A DNA stretch of 64,000 bases, taken from the NCBI GenBank assembly GCA_012934845.2, contig WNNJ02001659.1, forward strand, positions 35,775 through 99,774, read 5' to 3'. The DNA comes from Pomphorhynchus laevis. Lineage: Eukaryota; Acanthocephala; Palaeacanthocephala; Echinorhynchida; Pomphorhynchidae. Position 1 is the first letter of the stretch. Each line of letters starts with the position of its first letter. The position numbers and the translations under genes are program-made. This document shows, piece by piece, positions 42,901 through 54,525 of the stretch. The notes under the pieces are model-generated. The model saw nothing but the letters and a program-made list of their open reading frames with translations, was not told the DNA's origin and ran no database searches.

Positions 42901-45900
42901 GTTGGCACAAACATTAGTTTGTGCCAACAAACTAATCTGCAACCTTTCCAATAAGCATATATCAACATCCAACACGTCAACTCAAACTACCCCTGTCGTT
43001 TCTAATGTACTTTCTCCACCCACCGACACTGCCACCATATACACTTCCCATTCCATGTCATCTTCACTCCCCGACACCCCACGTCCCGTCCTTCCCGTCT
43101 CGTTTCTCAATAACTTGCATCCATCAACCAAAATCACCTTCACCAACCTCCACTATCCTTCCACTCATAACCTTTCCTCACATCGCTTGCCACCCTCTTG
43201 ATTATCATTATCCTCTGTCTCTCGTCGTCAAACCAAATCCCTCTAAATCATCAACTGCCAGCTCTTCTATCGTGATCTCACCTACTCACGTCATTCGTCC
43301 TCCTTTACGGACGCTTTGCTTCTCGCGATCGTTGCGTCATTGTCACCAATATCACGCATTCCAACCCCTTATCTCCACAAGCACGTCTGGACCACGATGT
43401 TTTCGCCTTCAGATCCATCCACAGATCCTGCGGATAGACTATCACATTTCTCCAGTCGCATTCATCCTTATATACAAACCTTCTCAATCTAATCCTTCCC
43501 AGCCCCCTCTCCTAAAAATTGTTTTCAACCATCGCTCTCACGCGTCTTCTGCCCTCTCTCAACGATTCAAACTCATGTCATCTTCAACCACTCGAATTTC
43601 CCCGATCGCGCCCCTTCTGAAATCGCTCAAATCTCTTCAGTCCGCATCAAAAAACGCCGTCGCGAGGAAAACGGCAAATCATCACTCTCCATCCGAAACA
43701 TAGACGGAAATTTTCAAGTTTTCCACACCCGTCCAGAAATTCGATGGCGCTCCATCTCTCCTATGTGTCTTCTCCACTAGTCTCTTTCGCCACAGCACAC
43801 GGTTTCCGCCTCGGTCTCCTCAACACTGGATCCATTCTCAATAAATCCAATCCTATCCTCAACCTATTCACCAAGCAATCCATCGATATTTTCTGCCACA
43901 CTGAAACCTGGCACTCAGATTCCGTCGACCTTACCATTCGCCGTCTGCTCTCTACCGGTTGCTCCTAGTCGAATCCGCCTGCCCCCAAGCTCATGGCCTT
44001 CTAGATTCTCTAACAATGGCGGCATCGTCGCATTCGCGCGTCACCCCGCGTCTCTTCGCAAAATCAATCCCCCTTTCAGTCCTTGCTCTTTTGAATTGCT
44101 CACTTGTCGTTATTCTAACCCGATCACTCTAGATCTCGCCATTGTATACAGTCCTGGGTCATCAGCTCCTACAGCCTTATTTTTTAACAAAGTCGCTGAC
44201 CTCCTTTCTTATTGTTCTTTGTCCTCAATCCCCTCACTCGTTCTAGGCGACTTCAAAATCCGCCTAGACCGCCCCTTTTCCACGGATTCCATCCGGTTCA
44301 TCAACATTCTATCCAACTACAATTACAAACTAAACTCCACTGCCCCCACACATATCCTAAGTGGCGCACTCGACATCATCGCCGTCCGTGATAATTTTGC
44401 TGCCTACACCTCACTGTCCATCTCTGATCCTGGCCTATCCGATCACTTTCTTATCACCCTTGTTCTCACTCGCAACCATACCCCTCCTAACACACCTACA
44501 ATCCTACGTCGCCCTTGGAGAAATCTTGACCTCTCCCTTCTCCGCTCTGCCTTACTCAAATCGTCTCTATCATTACCAACAATATCATATTCATCTCCTC
44601 ACGATCTCACCTTTCTTTTCGACTCTGAACTCACATCCACTCTCGATATTCTCTTGCCCTTCAAGTATCACACACACCGTCGCTTGCACCGTGCCCCATG
44701 GTTTGACATCGAATGCTTACTATCAAAGCGTCGACTCCGCCATGCTTTTCGAGTCTATCACCGCTCTCTCAGACGTAATTTCCGCTCTATCACTCCGTCT
44801 TTCCGTGATTCCCATCTTGCTCTTCGCCGGTCTCATCTCAACCTACTACGTACCAAATGCAACTCCTTTTGGCATCATAAAATCATCACTTCATTCAACT
44901 CTAAGACTCTCTGGCACACTTTTAACTCAATCCTTGCTCGCTCCTCTTCGCCGTGCAACATCAATGCCAATGATTATTCGTCATTTCTCTAGACTAAAGT
45001 ATCCACGTTGCTCTCTCACAACCCGGTCTCCATCCTATACCACTCTGCCCAGTCCAGCCTTATCCTTCCGGAACTCTTTCATCTGCACCCTGTATCACCT
45101 ACAGAAGTATCATCTGTCCTCATGTCCTTGCCCAACAAACCCTCTCCTGCCGATCCCCTGCCTACTCACATATTACAATCAATATGCTCATCGATGTCAT
45201 CATTTCTCACAACATTGTTTAACTCATCCATCAGCAGTCGTATCTTCCCTTCACACTGGAAATCAGCAATCGTTCGTCCACTCATTAAGAAACAATCGCT
45301 CGACCCCTCCCTTCCTTATAGCTATCGCCCCATTTCACTACTCCCTACTCTTTCAAAGCTCTTAGAACGCCTCATCTTAATACAAATCAACGCTTATCTC
45401 TCCTCATCCAATCTGTACCTTCCATTCTAATCCGCTTTCCGCTCTAATCACTCGACAGAAATCGCATGCATAAAAGTGTACAACGACTTACTCATTTCTC
45501 GAGACAAGGCTCTATATAGTGCGCTCATCTCCCTCGACCTCTCCTCAGCATTCGACATTGTCGACCACTCCGTCCTCCTTTCTCGCCTTCGTTATGATTA
45601 CGGCTTTTCTTCCTCCTCCGTAGCTTGGTTCGCCTCATATCTATCCGACCGTTCCTTTCGCGTCTGTTCTAATTCATCATCCTCCCCTCCCATCCCTATT
45701 TTTTGCGGGGTTCCACAAGGTTCAGTCCTAGGTCCCCTGCTTTTCTCTCTTTTGCTTGGCGATCTCTCTCCATTTATCAAACCTTACTCCTTTAACGTCA
45801 TGCAATACACCGATGACATTCTAATCTATGCTCATGCACGAGCACATCGCATACACGATATCGGCATTTCTGCCTCCAACTGTCTTTCGTCTATCTACAA

Positions 45901-46712
45901 ACGTCTCTCCAATCTCCATCTCGTTCTAAACTTCGAAAAGTCCAAAATAATGTGGATCCTTCCCCGTAAACCAAGCATATCTCCTCCCATTGTATCTTTT
46001 GCCTCATCGATCATCCCTATAGTCCACAATCTCACTTTCTTAGGCTTCCATTTCGATGATCACCTTTCCCTTAAACCCTTCGTCCGTGACAAGGTCCGCT
46101 CGTCTAACTTAATTCTTCGTGACATCCGCCGTATTCGCCCCCTTATCGACTTCCGTTCTTGTATGTCTCTTCTTTCATCGCTTCTTTTCCCTAAAATCGA
46201 TTACTGCCTCAGCCTTTTCGCCAATTCTCCAAAATCCATCATCCTACCCCTACAACGAATAATCAACACCGCCGTTCGAGTGCTCTTTCGTCTCCGTCGC
46301 TTCGACCACACATCCACATATTTTGCCCAACTCTCCTGGCCCATCATCCACATCCGCATCAAACTCCGCCTTCTTCTCGTTACCTTTCGTCTCATCGCTG
46401 TCGGCTCCCCATCGTTCATCAACCTTCCTTTCTTAGACGATACTCGCCCCACCTCGCTATCGCTTCGTTCCTGTCATACCCTCTTACTCCACGTTCCTAA
46501 TTACTCCAACAACTACGGTCTCCGATCCTTCCTCGTCGCCGCCTCACTCGCCTGGAATCAACTCCCTCTCGACGTCCGCCGCGCTCCCTCCTTTATCACA
46601 TTCAAACACCTCCTCCGTTCACACCTTCTCGACACCTGATTCACAGTTTTGTTTTGTTGTGGTCATGTAAGCGTGCGCTGGCACGCATTTGCCACGTTAA
46701 AATAAATCTTTT
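42901..46712 (+). mobile_element. LINE family A copy A5
   Basis: The copy is 5'-truncated inside ORF1 (starting at CANKLICNLSNKH, 42917). The first 12 bases are preceded by their own inverted copy (42901-42912), a snap-back junction. It continues through ORF1, ORF2 from 43744 and the stem-loop tail (46671-46686) with a T-run. The damage is several ORF1 frameshifts, a frameshift near 43968, a TAG near 44990 (Q to stop), a TAA at 45428-45430 (Q to stop) and YTDD in place of YADD. No large deletion is seen, so this copy shows the whole ORF2 layout best. Confidence 0.9.
45431..46639 (+). pseudogene. RT and C-terminus of LINE A5 ORF2
   Basis: This is the longest open RT block of family A here, about 403 codons without a stop. 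It has SLDLSSAFDIVDHS (box A), GVPQGSVLGPLLFS (box B), MQYTDDILIYAH (box C with A to T beside the DD pair), NLHLVLNFEKSKIMWILPRK (thumb), LGFHFDDHLSLKPF, FPKIDYCLSLFANSPKS and the closing WNQLPLDVRRAPSF...HLLDT. Upstream stops separate it from the endonuclease. Confidence 0.85.
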
Positions 46713-47300
46713 TTTTAACGTAGTATCTATTCCAGGTTATCAATTATTACGTTCAGATAGATGTCCTTCTAATAGGGGTGGTGGAGTAGCTTTTTATGTT
46801 CAGGGTAGGAACGTTATTAGCAATATAATGAGATACTCAAATGGTGAAGGAACTTGTGAGTGCTTAATAGTTGATCCTGTTATATATAATTTCCACGTTT
46901 CATTGGGTGTTCTTTATCGAACACCCAAATCAGCCATTTTAGATGATGAGCTTATGCATATTTTAACTAGCGCTTGTAGTAGGCGTGATCACTCGTTCAT
47001 CTTAGTTGGTGATTTTAATCTACCGGCCCTGGTGATTGATCAAGATGGCAACAGTATTATTGGTAACTGTTTCAGTGAGGATAAGAATCTAAGTGAGTTC
47101 TTGGTATGTAATCAATTACTCATTTAGCATGTATCTGATCCTACTAGATTTGGCACTGATAGCGTACGTTCTATACTTGATCTTGTATTTTCTCAACGAG
47201 ATGGTCAGATATGTGACTATCCCATAGGTCACTGTTCTCTGAAAAACCGAACTTAGAATAAGTTTTCGGTAGTGCACTAGAGGCTAAGTAGTTATTGATA
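46713..47300 (+). mobile_element. LINE family C endonuclease remnant
   Basis: It starts VVSIPGYQLLRSDR directly after the T-run of LINE A5. The frame to 47127 carries RGGGVAFYVQ, LGVLYRTPKS and FILVGDFNLP, which are APE-endonuclease landmarks of Jockey/CR1-type LINEs. The following PTRFGTD segment is in frame after a stop. Its N-terminus is missing. It is probably the front part of the element that continues at 48000, split by LINE A6. Confidence 0.7.
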
Positions 47301-47437
47301 AAAATATTATTGCGAACACATTTACTGAAACGTTCTTTCCTACTTTAAATGATAGTATATATCAGGAATATCCTCAAAGAGATTAAACGTTACCATTACA
47401 TTCATATGTACATGATGTCTACATACAACTACTTTGT

Positions 47438-47972
47438 CTAAAACATTTTTAAGATCGATTACTGCCTCAGCCTTTTCGCCAATTCTCCAAAATCCATCAT
47501 ACTACCCCTACAACGCATCAACTCCGCCGTTCAACTGCTCCTACGTTTCCGTCGCTTTGACCACACATCCACATATCTTGCTCAACTCTCCTGACCCACC
47601 ATCCACATCCGCATTAAACACCGCCTTCTTCTCGTATATTTTCATCTCATCGCTGTCGGCTCCCCATACTTCATCAACTATCCTTTCTTTGACGACACTT
47701 GCCCCACCTCGCTATCGCTGCGTTCCCGTCATACCCACTTACTCCACGTTCCCAATTACTCAAACAACTACGGTCTCCGATCCTTCCTCGTCGCCGCCGC
47801 ACTTGCCTGGAATCAACTCACTCTCGACGTCCGCCGCGCTTACTTCTTTATCACATTCAAACACCTCCTCCATTCACACCTTCTCGACACATGATTTAGA
47901 TTTTTTTCCTTTTTATGTGGTCATATAAGTGTGCGCCGTCACGTATTTGCACGTAAAAATAAATGTTTTTTT
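47438..47972 (+). mobile_element. LINE family A copy A6, short 3' fragment
   Basis: It starts at KIDYCLSLFANSPKS-equivalent sequence and ends with a degenerate stem-loop (47929-47944) and a T-run. It is more diverged than the other A copies, with several stops and frameshifts. It lies inside a family C LINE. Confidence 0.8.
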
Positions 47973-47999
47973 AACAGTGTCATGCAGCCGGTACTTACG

Positions 48000-49555
48000 G
48001 TTTACCATCCTTATTGCTTAAAAATGTAGCATCACAAATATGCAGGCCTTTACACCACATATTTACGTTCTCATTACTCAATTTGATTATTCCAGACGTA
48101 TGGCTAAAATCTATCGTTTGTTTAGTGTTTAAAAAATCGACAGGTCTTGTGCAGATAACTACAGACCAATAAGCTTGACTTGCATTTGTTGTAGTTCTGG
48201 AACGATTAATACTTATCCATATTAATTGTCATATTTCAAATAATAATATATTACATCCGGCCCAGCATGGATTTCGCGCACGTCGATCAACATGCTCCAA
48301 TATTTTGATTGCTAGACATGATTAAACAGAATAATTTAATATCGGTATTGATACTGATGTCATATTTGTCGATTTTTCTCGAGCGTTTGATACAGTCGAT
48401 CACCGTGTTCTTATAGAAAAAACTTATCGTCTTAATTCAGTAATTGCCAATTGAATTATTGTGTATTTGATAAGTGATGCAGTCCGTGTCAATGGAATCC
48501 TATCCGATTGGGTTCGTATATATACTGGCGTTACACAATGATCCATTCTTGGGCCAGTATTGTTCAACCTGTACACTAACGAATTTCCGTTTTTGCTTTA
48601 CTCGACAGTATTGCTCTATGCTGATGATCTAAAGATAAATCGTCCATCGTTAGTGTTGAGGACCAGCATATTCTAAAGTCTGACCTTGATATATTGACAA
48701 CATGATCATACGGAAATAATATAGTTGTTTGTCCAAATGTGTCTATATGCATATTGGCGACTGACTCTTTTCGGTTCCTGTTTAATGCTCTTTGCTCAAG
48801 CATTCTCAATTAATGTTCACAGGCTAAATATTCGATTACAAAAGCAGAAGAGCTGCGTGTTGAACGGGTACTACGAAATTCCTCCAAGCGAGTACGTAAT
48901 TTAAAACATTTGACATACGATCAGCGACTCACAAATCTCAATATGCAATCACTATCATCACTTCGACGCTCTAACGACCTTATCCGTGACACACAGGCAA
49001 TGAAGGCAACCATGTCGGTGGGATAATTTTTCGAAATTTCAACAGCTTAACGACTGACTCTTTTCGGTTCCTGTTTAATGCTCTTTGCTCAAGCATTCTC
49101 AATTAATGTTCACAGGCTAAATATTTGATTACAAAAGCAGAAGAGTTGCGTGTTGAACGGGTACTACGAAATTCCTCCAAGCGAGTACGTAATTTAAAAC
49201 ATTTGACATACGATCAGCGGCTCACAAATCTCAATATGCAATCACTATCATCATTTCGACGCTCTAACGACCTTATACGTGAAACACAGGCAATGAAATA
49301 CAATGGTGATCCTATAAGGACGCTATTTACTAGTCGTAATAACTAAAAATTACGCGGTCATTAATTTATGCTCAACGCAAACAATGGATAAAAAAGAAAT
49401 GCTTGAATTTCAAGGCTAGAGTTATTCGTGTTTAAAATGGTCCGCCTGCTGAAACAGTAAAGCGGAAAGTAAACGTGTTTCGAAAATCTCTCAAGTCATA
49501 GCTTTGTGTTTTTTGTTCTTTTTAATCTGCCTTCATCATTACTGAATTCAAGATT
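48000..49555 (+). mobile_element. LINE family C, RT to C-terminus, with internal duplication
   Basis: Recognisable pieces are CADNYRPISLTC, HGFRARRSTCSNIL, TDVIFVDFSRAFDTVDHRVL (box A), LYADDLKI (box C) and a C-terminal frame with EELRVERVLRNSSKRVRNL. A 247-bp segment of the C-terminus is tandemly repeated (48758-49004 and 49051-49297). The stretch to 49500 ends with GPPAETV...NVFRKSLKS. Many stops break the RT. Confidence 0.7.
48758..49297 (+). repeat. 247-bp tandem duplication in LINE C
   Basis: Copies at 48758-49004 and 49051-49297 begin CGACTGACTCTTTTCGG and differ at only a few bases. The 46 bases between them are not repeated. Confidence 0.9.
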
Positions 49556-49987
49556 TAATAATAATACAAATTTATTTAATGTGGCAAATGCGTACAAGCT
49601 GTACGCTTACAAGTCCACAAACAAAAATGAGAAAGTCAAGCAGATAAATTGTTAAAATAGGATCGGATTTGTCGTTTGAAGCACCGCAGGGAAGTTGATT
49701 GGCGTATATGAATGGGCAGATGATTCCACGATAGAGGAGCAGCCACCAGGAAGGAGCGGAGTCCAAAGGAGGTAGAGTAGTTTGGGACATGTAAAAGAAG
49801 GGAATTACAGGAACGCAAGGAACAGTAAACAGGACGAGAATTATCAAGAAAAGGAAGGTTGAGAAATGAAGGGGTATGAAAAGTTACAAGGCGGAAAGCA
49901 ACGATAAGAAGACGAATTTGAACACGACAATAAATTGTAGGCAAATCGAGAGAAACAAGATGGTAGGATGTATGATCAAAACGACGA
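49556..49987 (-). mobile_element. LINE family B 3' fragment
   Basis: The minus strand encodes VQIRLLIVAFRLVTFHTPSF, LLLHVPNYSTSFGLRSFLVAA and PLSWNHLPIHIRQSTS (family B C-terminus). The 3' UTR has a perfect stem-loop, GCGTAC-AAGCT-GTACGC, at 49590-49606, and an ATTATTATT tail. The stem differs from family A at a paired position on both sides. It is 5'-truncated at 49987. Confidence 0.85.
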
Positions 49988-50879
49988 TTTAGTATTTTGG
50001 TGTTTTCTCCCCCTGATTTTTCTCTTTAATTTGTAATTTGTGAAGGTGTCTATGTGAGCTTTGCTCGTTGACATTCTAGTTATAATAATTTTAAAGTAGC
50101 AATATGATATGATTTACTGCCAATTTTCAGCGAAGAAACGACAAAAAAATATTTACAATTTAGATCGGTTTCTACATGAACTTAGTTTTCGAACGTCTGG
50201 AGATTGTTCATATGAAGACACTACAGTTTAACCAATTTCGTAAAACTAAAAAATTCACTAACTGAATCGCTGGATAACTTAAGGCCAACATTATGAGCGG
50301 AATCGATATTTTGCTACTACAGGCCACAAATCGCTGACCTAATTTCATTTTTGCAACTATTGAGCCACGCTTGTATTGTTGTCTTGTAAAACAATACAAC
50401 GTAATATTATATAAGATATAATAATACAACATAAATTAGTTCCAACAATATTTTTTTATCAAATTTCAATTGGTGGAAAAATTCCTCGGTTTGTTTTTGA
50501 TAGACTCCAGTCGTAATAACATTTGGCATTCGAATATATCATTGTATCGATGCTAAATAGCGTTTATGGCAGAACTTACACCAGCCCATTCCATACTAAT
50601 GGAAAAATTTATGGAAATATAAAAACTAATGGAAATATATAATTCATACAATTGCATAAGATAAAACGTTCGATACATTACTCGTATCATACATAGGAAG
50701 AGTTATCTGAAAGAACATACTGGAAGATAATTCAGCAAAAGGGTACTGACAATATAAATCTCTGAGTACCTCGCTATTTACTTCATCTATATTTTGTTAT
50801 TTCTGTATTTTTTTACTTTTAGACCACTCAGACTGTTGATGGTATGATTTACGTATTCCGAAATATAAATATCCACAAG
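49988..50879. other. AT-rich spacer
   Basis: No coding sequence was recognised. An inverted pair (TTGTATTGTT and AACAATACAA, about 50371-50400) is visible. Confidence 0.45.
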
Positions 50880-51170
50880 AAAGCTATCAGATTAATTTTA
50901 GCATGTGTGGATATACCTCTATAATCTGCAATTCGTCTTCACATTGCTTTCCGCCTTGTAACTTTCCATACCCTTCTTTTCTCAACCTTACTTTCTTAAT
51001 AATTATAGTCCTGTTTACTGTTTCTCGCGTTACCGAAATTATGTTCTTTTAAATGTCCAAAACTACTCTATCTTCTTTGCTTTCCGCTCCATCAACGTGG
51101 CTGCTTCTCTCTCCTGGACTCATCTGCTCATTCATAACCGCCAATCAACAAAAACCAAAAAGTTATAATT
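50880..51170 (+). mobile_element. LINE family B-like C-terminal remnant
   Basis: The plus strand gives RLHIAFRLVTFHTLLFSTL-like and NYSIFFAFRSINVAASLSWT-like sequence in shifting frames. This corresponds to the family B C-terminus. It is old and lacks the stem-loop tail. Confidence 0.5.
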
Positions 51171-51189
51171 GTTCAGTCTAATTACAAAT

Positions 51190-51660
51190 ATATACACAAA
51201 AATCAATATAACAACGATATGTACAACGATTTAAGATCATACAAGAGACAACATATCAACTGATTACATGAGATATATTATACAATACACGAATGGCTGG
51301 TAAGAAGAAGCAGCTCAATAGTATGGATGGAAACATAAATGCTCATGTTACACAGGAGTTTTGTAAATCCTACCAAATTAAGTGCGACAATTGGACAAGT
51401 GCTTCCGTAAGTGGTAGCTTTCTCAAAAAACTTGAAAATTCGAATTTCATATGCAGTTATTGTTCAGCCAGGTTTTTCAATGATCTTAAGACCCAGGTGA
51501 TTTTTAAATCGTCTCGCATATCGGATACAAAGAAATGATCAGTTACAATACGCAGAGATGTCATCCGCAGCTACTCTACTATATAGCATCAACTCTGACA
51601 TTTTTAACCTTACATGCCTCAGCACCCCAGTCAGTTCCAGCATAAATAAGGAATTACATA
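51190..51660 (+). mobile_element. LINE 5' UTR and ORF1 start (family C/A type)
   Basis: A frame with an ATG at 51293 reads MAGKKKQLNS, then CKSYQIKCDNWTSAS and FICSYCSARFFNDL, a degenerate PHD-like finger like that of the ORF1 copies at 16605 and 60524, and stops at 51538. The upstream 5' UTR-like sequence (51226-51275, TTAAGATCATACAAGAGACA) is the uninterrupted relative of the site holding the 370-bp array at 53.43 kb. Confidence 0.6.
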
Positions 51661-51925
51661 TTTAAAAAAGTTTTATTTTAACGTGGCAAATGCGTGCAAG
51701 CACACGCTTACATGACCACAACAAAATAAAAATGTAAATCATGTGTCGAGAAGGTGTGAACGGAAGAGGTGTTTGAATGTGATAAAGGAGGGGGCGCGGC
51801 GGACGTCGAGAGGGAGTTGATTCCAGGCGAGTGAGGCGGCGACGAGGAAGGATCAGAGACCATATTTGTGAGAGTAATTGGGAACGTGGAGTAAGAGGGT
51901 ATGATAGGAACGCAGCGATATATAA
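51661..51925 (-). mobile_element. LINE family A copy A7, 3' end only
   Basis: It encodes the last part of ORF2 (GINSLSTSAAP in a shifted frame; the WNxLP block) and the stem-loop at 51692-51707, with one G-U-type pair. The tail is a T-run. It is 5'-truncated at about 51925. Confidence 0.8.
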
Positions 51926-51939
51926 TACTCCAACATAAA

Positions 51940-52329
51940 TACTCAAACATATCCTCATAGAGAAATCTCCACAAATCTCTATAAATAAATAACGACCACG
52001 AGTCTCTATTACCGAACAACGCTCACAAGTCTCCATCAACAAATGACGTCCTCGAATCTCTATCAACATACAGCGTCCACGAGTTTCTTTCTACAAATAG
52101 TGTCCACGAAGCTCAATCAACAACTTCTACGTGTCTCCGTCAACAACTAACGTCGATAAGACTCCAATGGATGCGAATCTATCTGGTACAGCGCGTCACA
52201 CATCGCGAAATTGATGCATCATTATGCAGAATGTGCCTGATTCTCCGTCATCATACGACACGCAAAAAAGAGTTGACGCTGATATGTGCCTGTAAGCTCA
52301 GTACTCACTTGGATATGTGCAGATGCTAG
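51940..52329 (+). mobile_element. LINE family C 5' region with imperfect tandem repeats
   Basis: From 51945 to about 52160 a unit of about 30 bases (with CGTCCACGAGTCTCTAT) recurs imperfectly six or seven times. It is followed by a segment (52190-52280) matching 42795-42890 of the family C ORF1 remnant. The repeats occupy a 5' UTR-like position, as the 13-bp repeats do in LINE A4. Confidence 0.5.
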
Positions 52330-52620
52330 CCGTGACTTAGTCGGACAGATTAAAGTTATTGGCATATATCGTTTACATGTCCCAAACTACTCGACTTCTT
52401 TTGGCTTCTGCTCCTTCGTTGTGGCTGCTCCTCTCTTGTGGAATCAACTGCCTATTCATATCCGCCAATCAACATCTATGCCGTGCTTCATACGCCAAAT
52501 CCAATTCCATTTCAACAATTAACTAATTATCTGTAACTTTTGATGTTCTTTTTTTGTTTGTTAGTGGTCATGTAAGCGTGCATTTTGCACGCATTTGCCA
52601 CCTTAAATAAATTATTGTAT
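52330..52620 (+). mobile_element. LINE family B 3' end
   Basis: The plus strand encodes LHVPNYSTSFGFCSFVVAAP and LLWNQLPIHIRQSTSM and ends FNN*. The 3' UTR has a stem-loop at 52576-52592 with a 7-bp stem, then an ATTATTA tail. It is 5'-truncated. Confidence 0.82.
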
Positions 52621-53417
52621 TATTAATCAAAAATCTGAAAGATTTTTAATCTGAAAGATTAGACAAACAGTATTTTTAAAAATTTTTCTAGATTTTATAA
52701 CAAAATGTTATTATAGAAAAGATCGCTAGCATTTAATGAAAGTGACTTAAATAAATCATTGTATTATTATCGTTAAGGTAAGCGATTTGATTTCCCACGG
52801 TTGTCGAGGGTAGTATTCGAAACAAGTGAGCAGGCTCGATTCGTGATATCTGTTTCCAACAAGTTGACTAGAGATCTAGTTCGTATCCGTCTCGACTATT
52901 CAATAAGGAAAGAGAAACATGAAAGGAAGCTAGGAGTGAATTAAATCGTCGCATTTCTAAAGAGGAAGATAACCTCGTAATTCGGAATTTTCGAGTGATC
53001 CGGAGAAAGCTGTTTGTGAGTAGGCGTTCACTTATAACTGGAGCAGTCTCATTAAGCTTTGACTGTTTGATCCGGCGTGTAGCTACACGTTATCGAGTTT
53101 AAGTTCTTGAGATGCTAGAGTTTCGGCGCATTCTGAGTATATAGACTTTTTAGCTGTTTCAGAAACGTGGTTACATGATGACATTCTTGATAGCGCAAAT
53201 CAATTTCAGGTTATCATTTGGTACGTTCAGATAGATTCCCTCCTAAGAGAGGTGGAGTAGTTCTTTATGTCAAGGAGAAGTGTGATTAGCAACATAATGA
53301 GATATTCGAATAAGGGAGGAACATGCGAGTGCCCTATAGTTGATCTAGTTATATCCAAACTTCGCGTTTCGTTTGGAGTTTTTTAGATCATACAAGAGAT
53401 TTAAGATCATACAAGAG
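52621..53417 (+). mobile_element. LINE family C endonuclease remnant
   Basis: Between about 53100 and 53400 the plus strand reads DFLAVSETWLHDDILDSANQ, then a RGGVVLYVKEK stretch and SNKGGTCECPIVD-like sequence, matching the endonuclease copy at 46.7 kb. The part before 53100 has LVRIRLDYSI-like sequence of low certainty. A 17-bp tandem pair (AAGATCATACAAGAGAT) ends it just before the array insertion. Confidence 0.6.
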
Positions 53418-54433
53418 ATAACATATTTTCATTTGGTCGGCTTCATAAATTATCCTCGTGTGAAGTCTTTAATCCTTGATGCAGCACTGTACACTACAAT
53501 CAGCGTAGGTGGACCTCATCAGCAGTGAGCCTACGCCTACCTTTCGTGTTTCGGTCCTTTAATGATCTGCTGAAATTTTCCTCTGCTGCCTTTCTGTAAA
53601 AACAAACGATACAGTTTGTAAGGAACACATTTCCACTTGTGCAAACTGTACGTTGTTTCCGTCTTTTGTAACAAAAAGACGGAGATAGCACTACAGTTGC
53701 CGGAAACAACCGACAATCTGTCTTTTGAATTTTCTTGACAGGAAACCGGAATCTGCCAGGTTAATAGAATGAATAATTGCATACACGAGCGAGTATCATC
53801 ATTTGGTCGGCTTCATAAATTATCCTCGTGTGAAGTCTTTAATCCTTGATGCAGCACTGTACACTACAATCAGCGTAGGTGGACCTCATCAGCAGTGAGC
53901 CTACGCCTACCTTTCGTGTTTCGGTCCTTTAATGATCTGCTGAAATTTTCCTCTGCTGCCTTTCTGTAAAAACAAACGATACAGTTTGTAAGGAACACAT
54001 TTCCACTTGTGCAAACTGTACGTTGTTTCCGTCTTTTGTAACAAAAAGACGGAGATAGCACTACAGTTGCCGGAAACAACCGACAATCTGTCTTTTGAAT
54101 TTTCTTGACAGGAAACCGGAATCTGCCAGGTTAATAGAATGAATAATTGCATACACGAGCGAGTATCATCATTTGGTCGGCTTCATAAATTATCCTCGTG
54201 TGAAGTCTTTAATCCTTGATGCAGCACTGTACACTACAATCAGCGTAGGTGGACCTCATCAGCAGTGAGCCTACGCCTACCTTTCGTGTTTCGGTCCTTT
54301 AATGATCTGCTGAAATTTTCCTCTGCTGCCTTTCTGTAAAAACAAACGATACAGTTTGTAAGGAACACATTTCCACTTGTGCAAACTGTACGTTGTTTCC
54401 GTCTTTTGTAACAAAAAGACGGATAACATATTT
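53418..54433. mobile_element. 370-bp tandem array inserted as a unit, 11-bp TSD
   Basis: The target duplication ATAACATATTT stands at 53418-53428 and 54423-54433. Between them lie two full copies (from 53430 and 53800) and one partial copy (54170-54422) of a 370-bp unit, identical as far as I can read. The unit contains CAGCGTAGGTGGACCTCATC, a hairpin CCGTCTTTT...AAAAGACGG, and no protein frame longer than about 80 codons. The uninterrupted target is visible at 51226-51275. The array therefore arrived as one 2.7-unit piece and did not grow in place. The same unit forms the insertion at 6362-6774. Confidence 0.85.
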
Positions 54434-54443
54434 ACTGATTACA

Positions 54444-54445
<2 letters not shown>

Positions 54446-54522
<77 letters not shown>
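54446..54522. repeat. (TA)n microsatellite
   Basis: About 38 TA units lie between the array and the 3' end of a family A LINE. TATATA also borders the LINE's other end (55539), so the LINE probably inserted into a TA tract. Confidence 0.95.

Positions 54523-54525
<3 letters not shown>

Noticed and set aside
53511-53557. A working canonical hammerhead ribozyme in the 370-bp unit
   Set aside because: The two core boxes and stem II are present, but stem I cannot be formed (G opposite G next to the core), and the box order fits only type II. It is kept as a tentative finding and not as a feature.
53500-54152. Repeated 69- and 81-codon frames on the minus strand of the array
   Set aside because: They recur at exactly 370-bp spacing because the DNA unit is repeated. 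They are absent as intact frames from the 6.36 kb copy and show no protein-like features.
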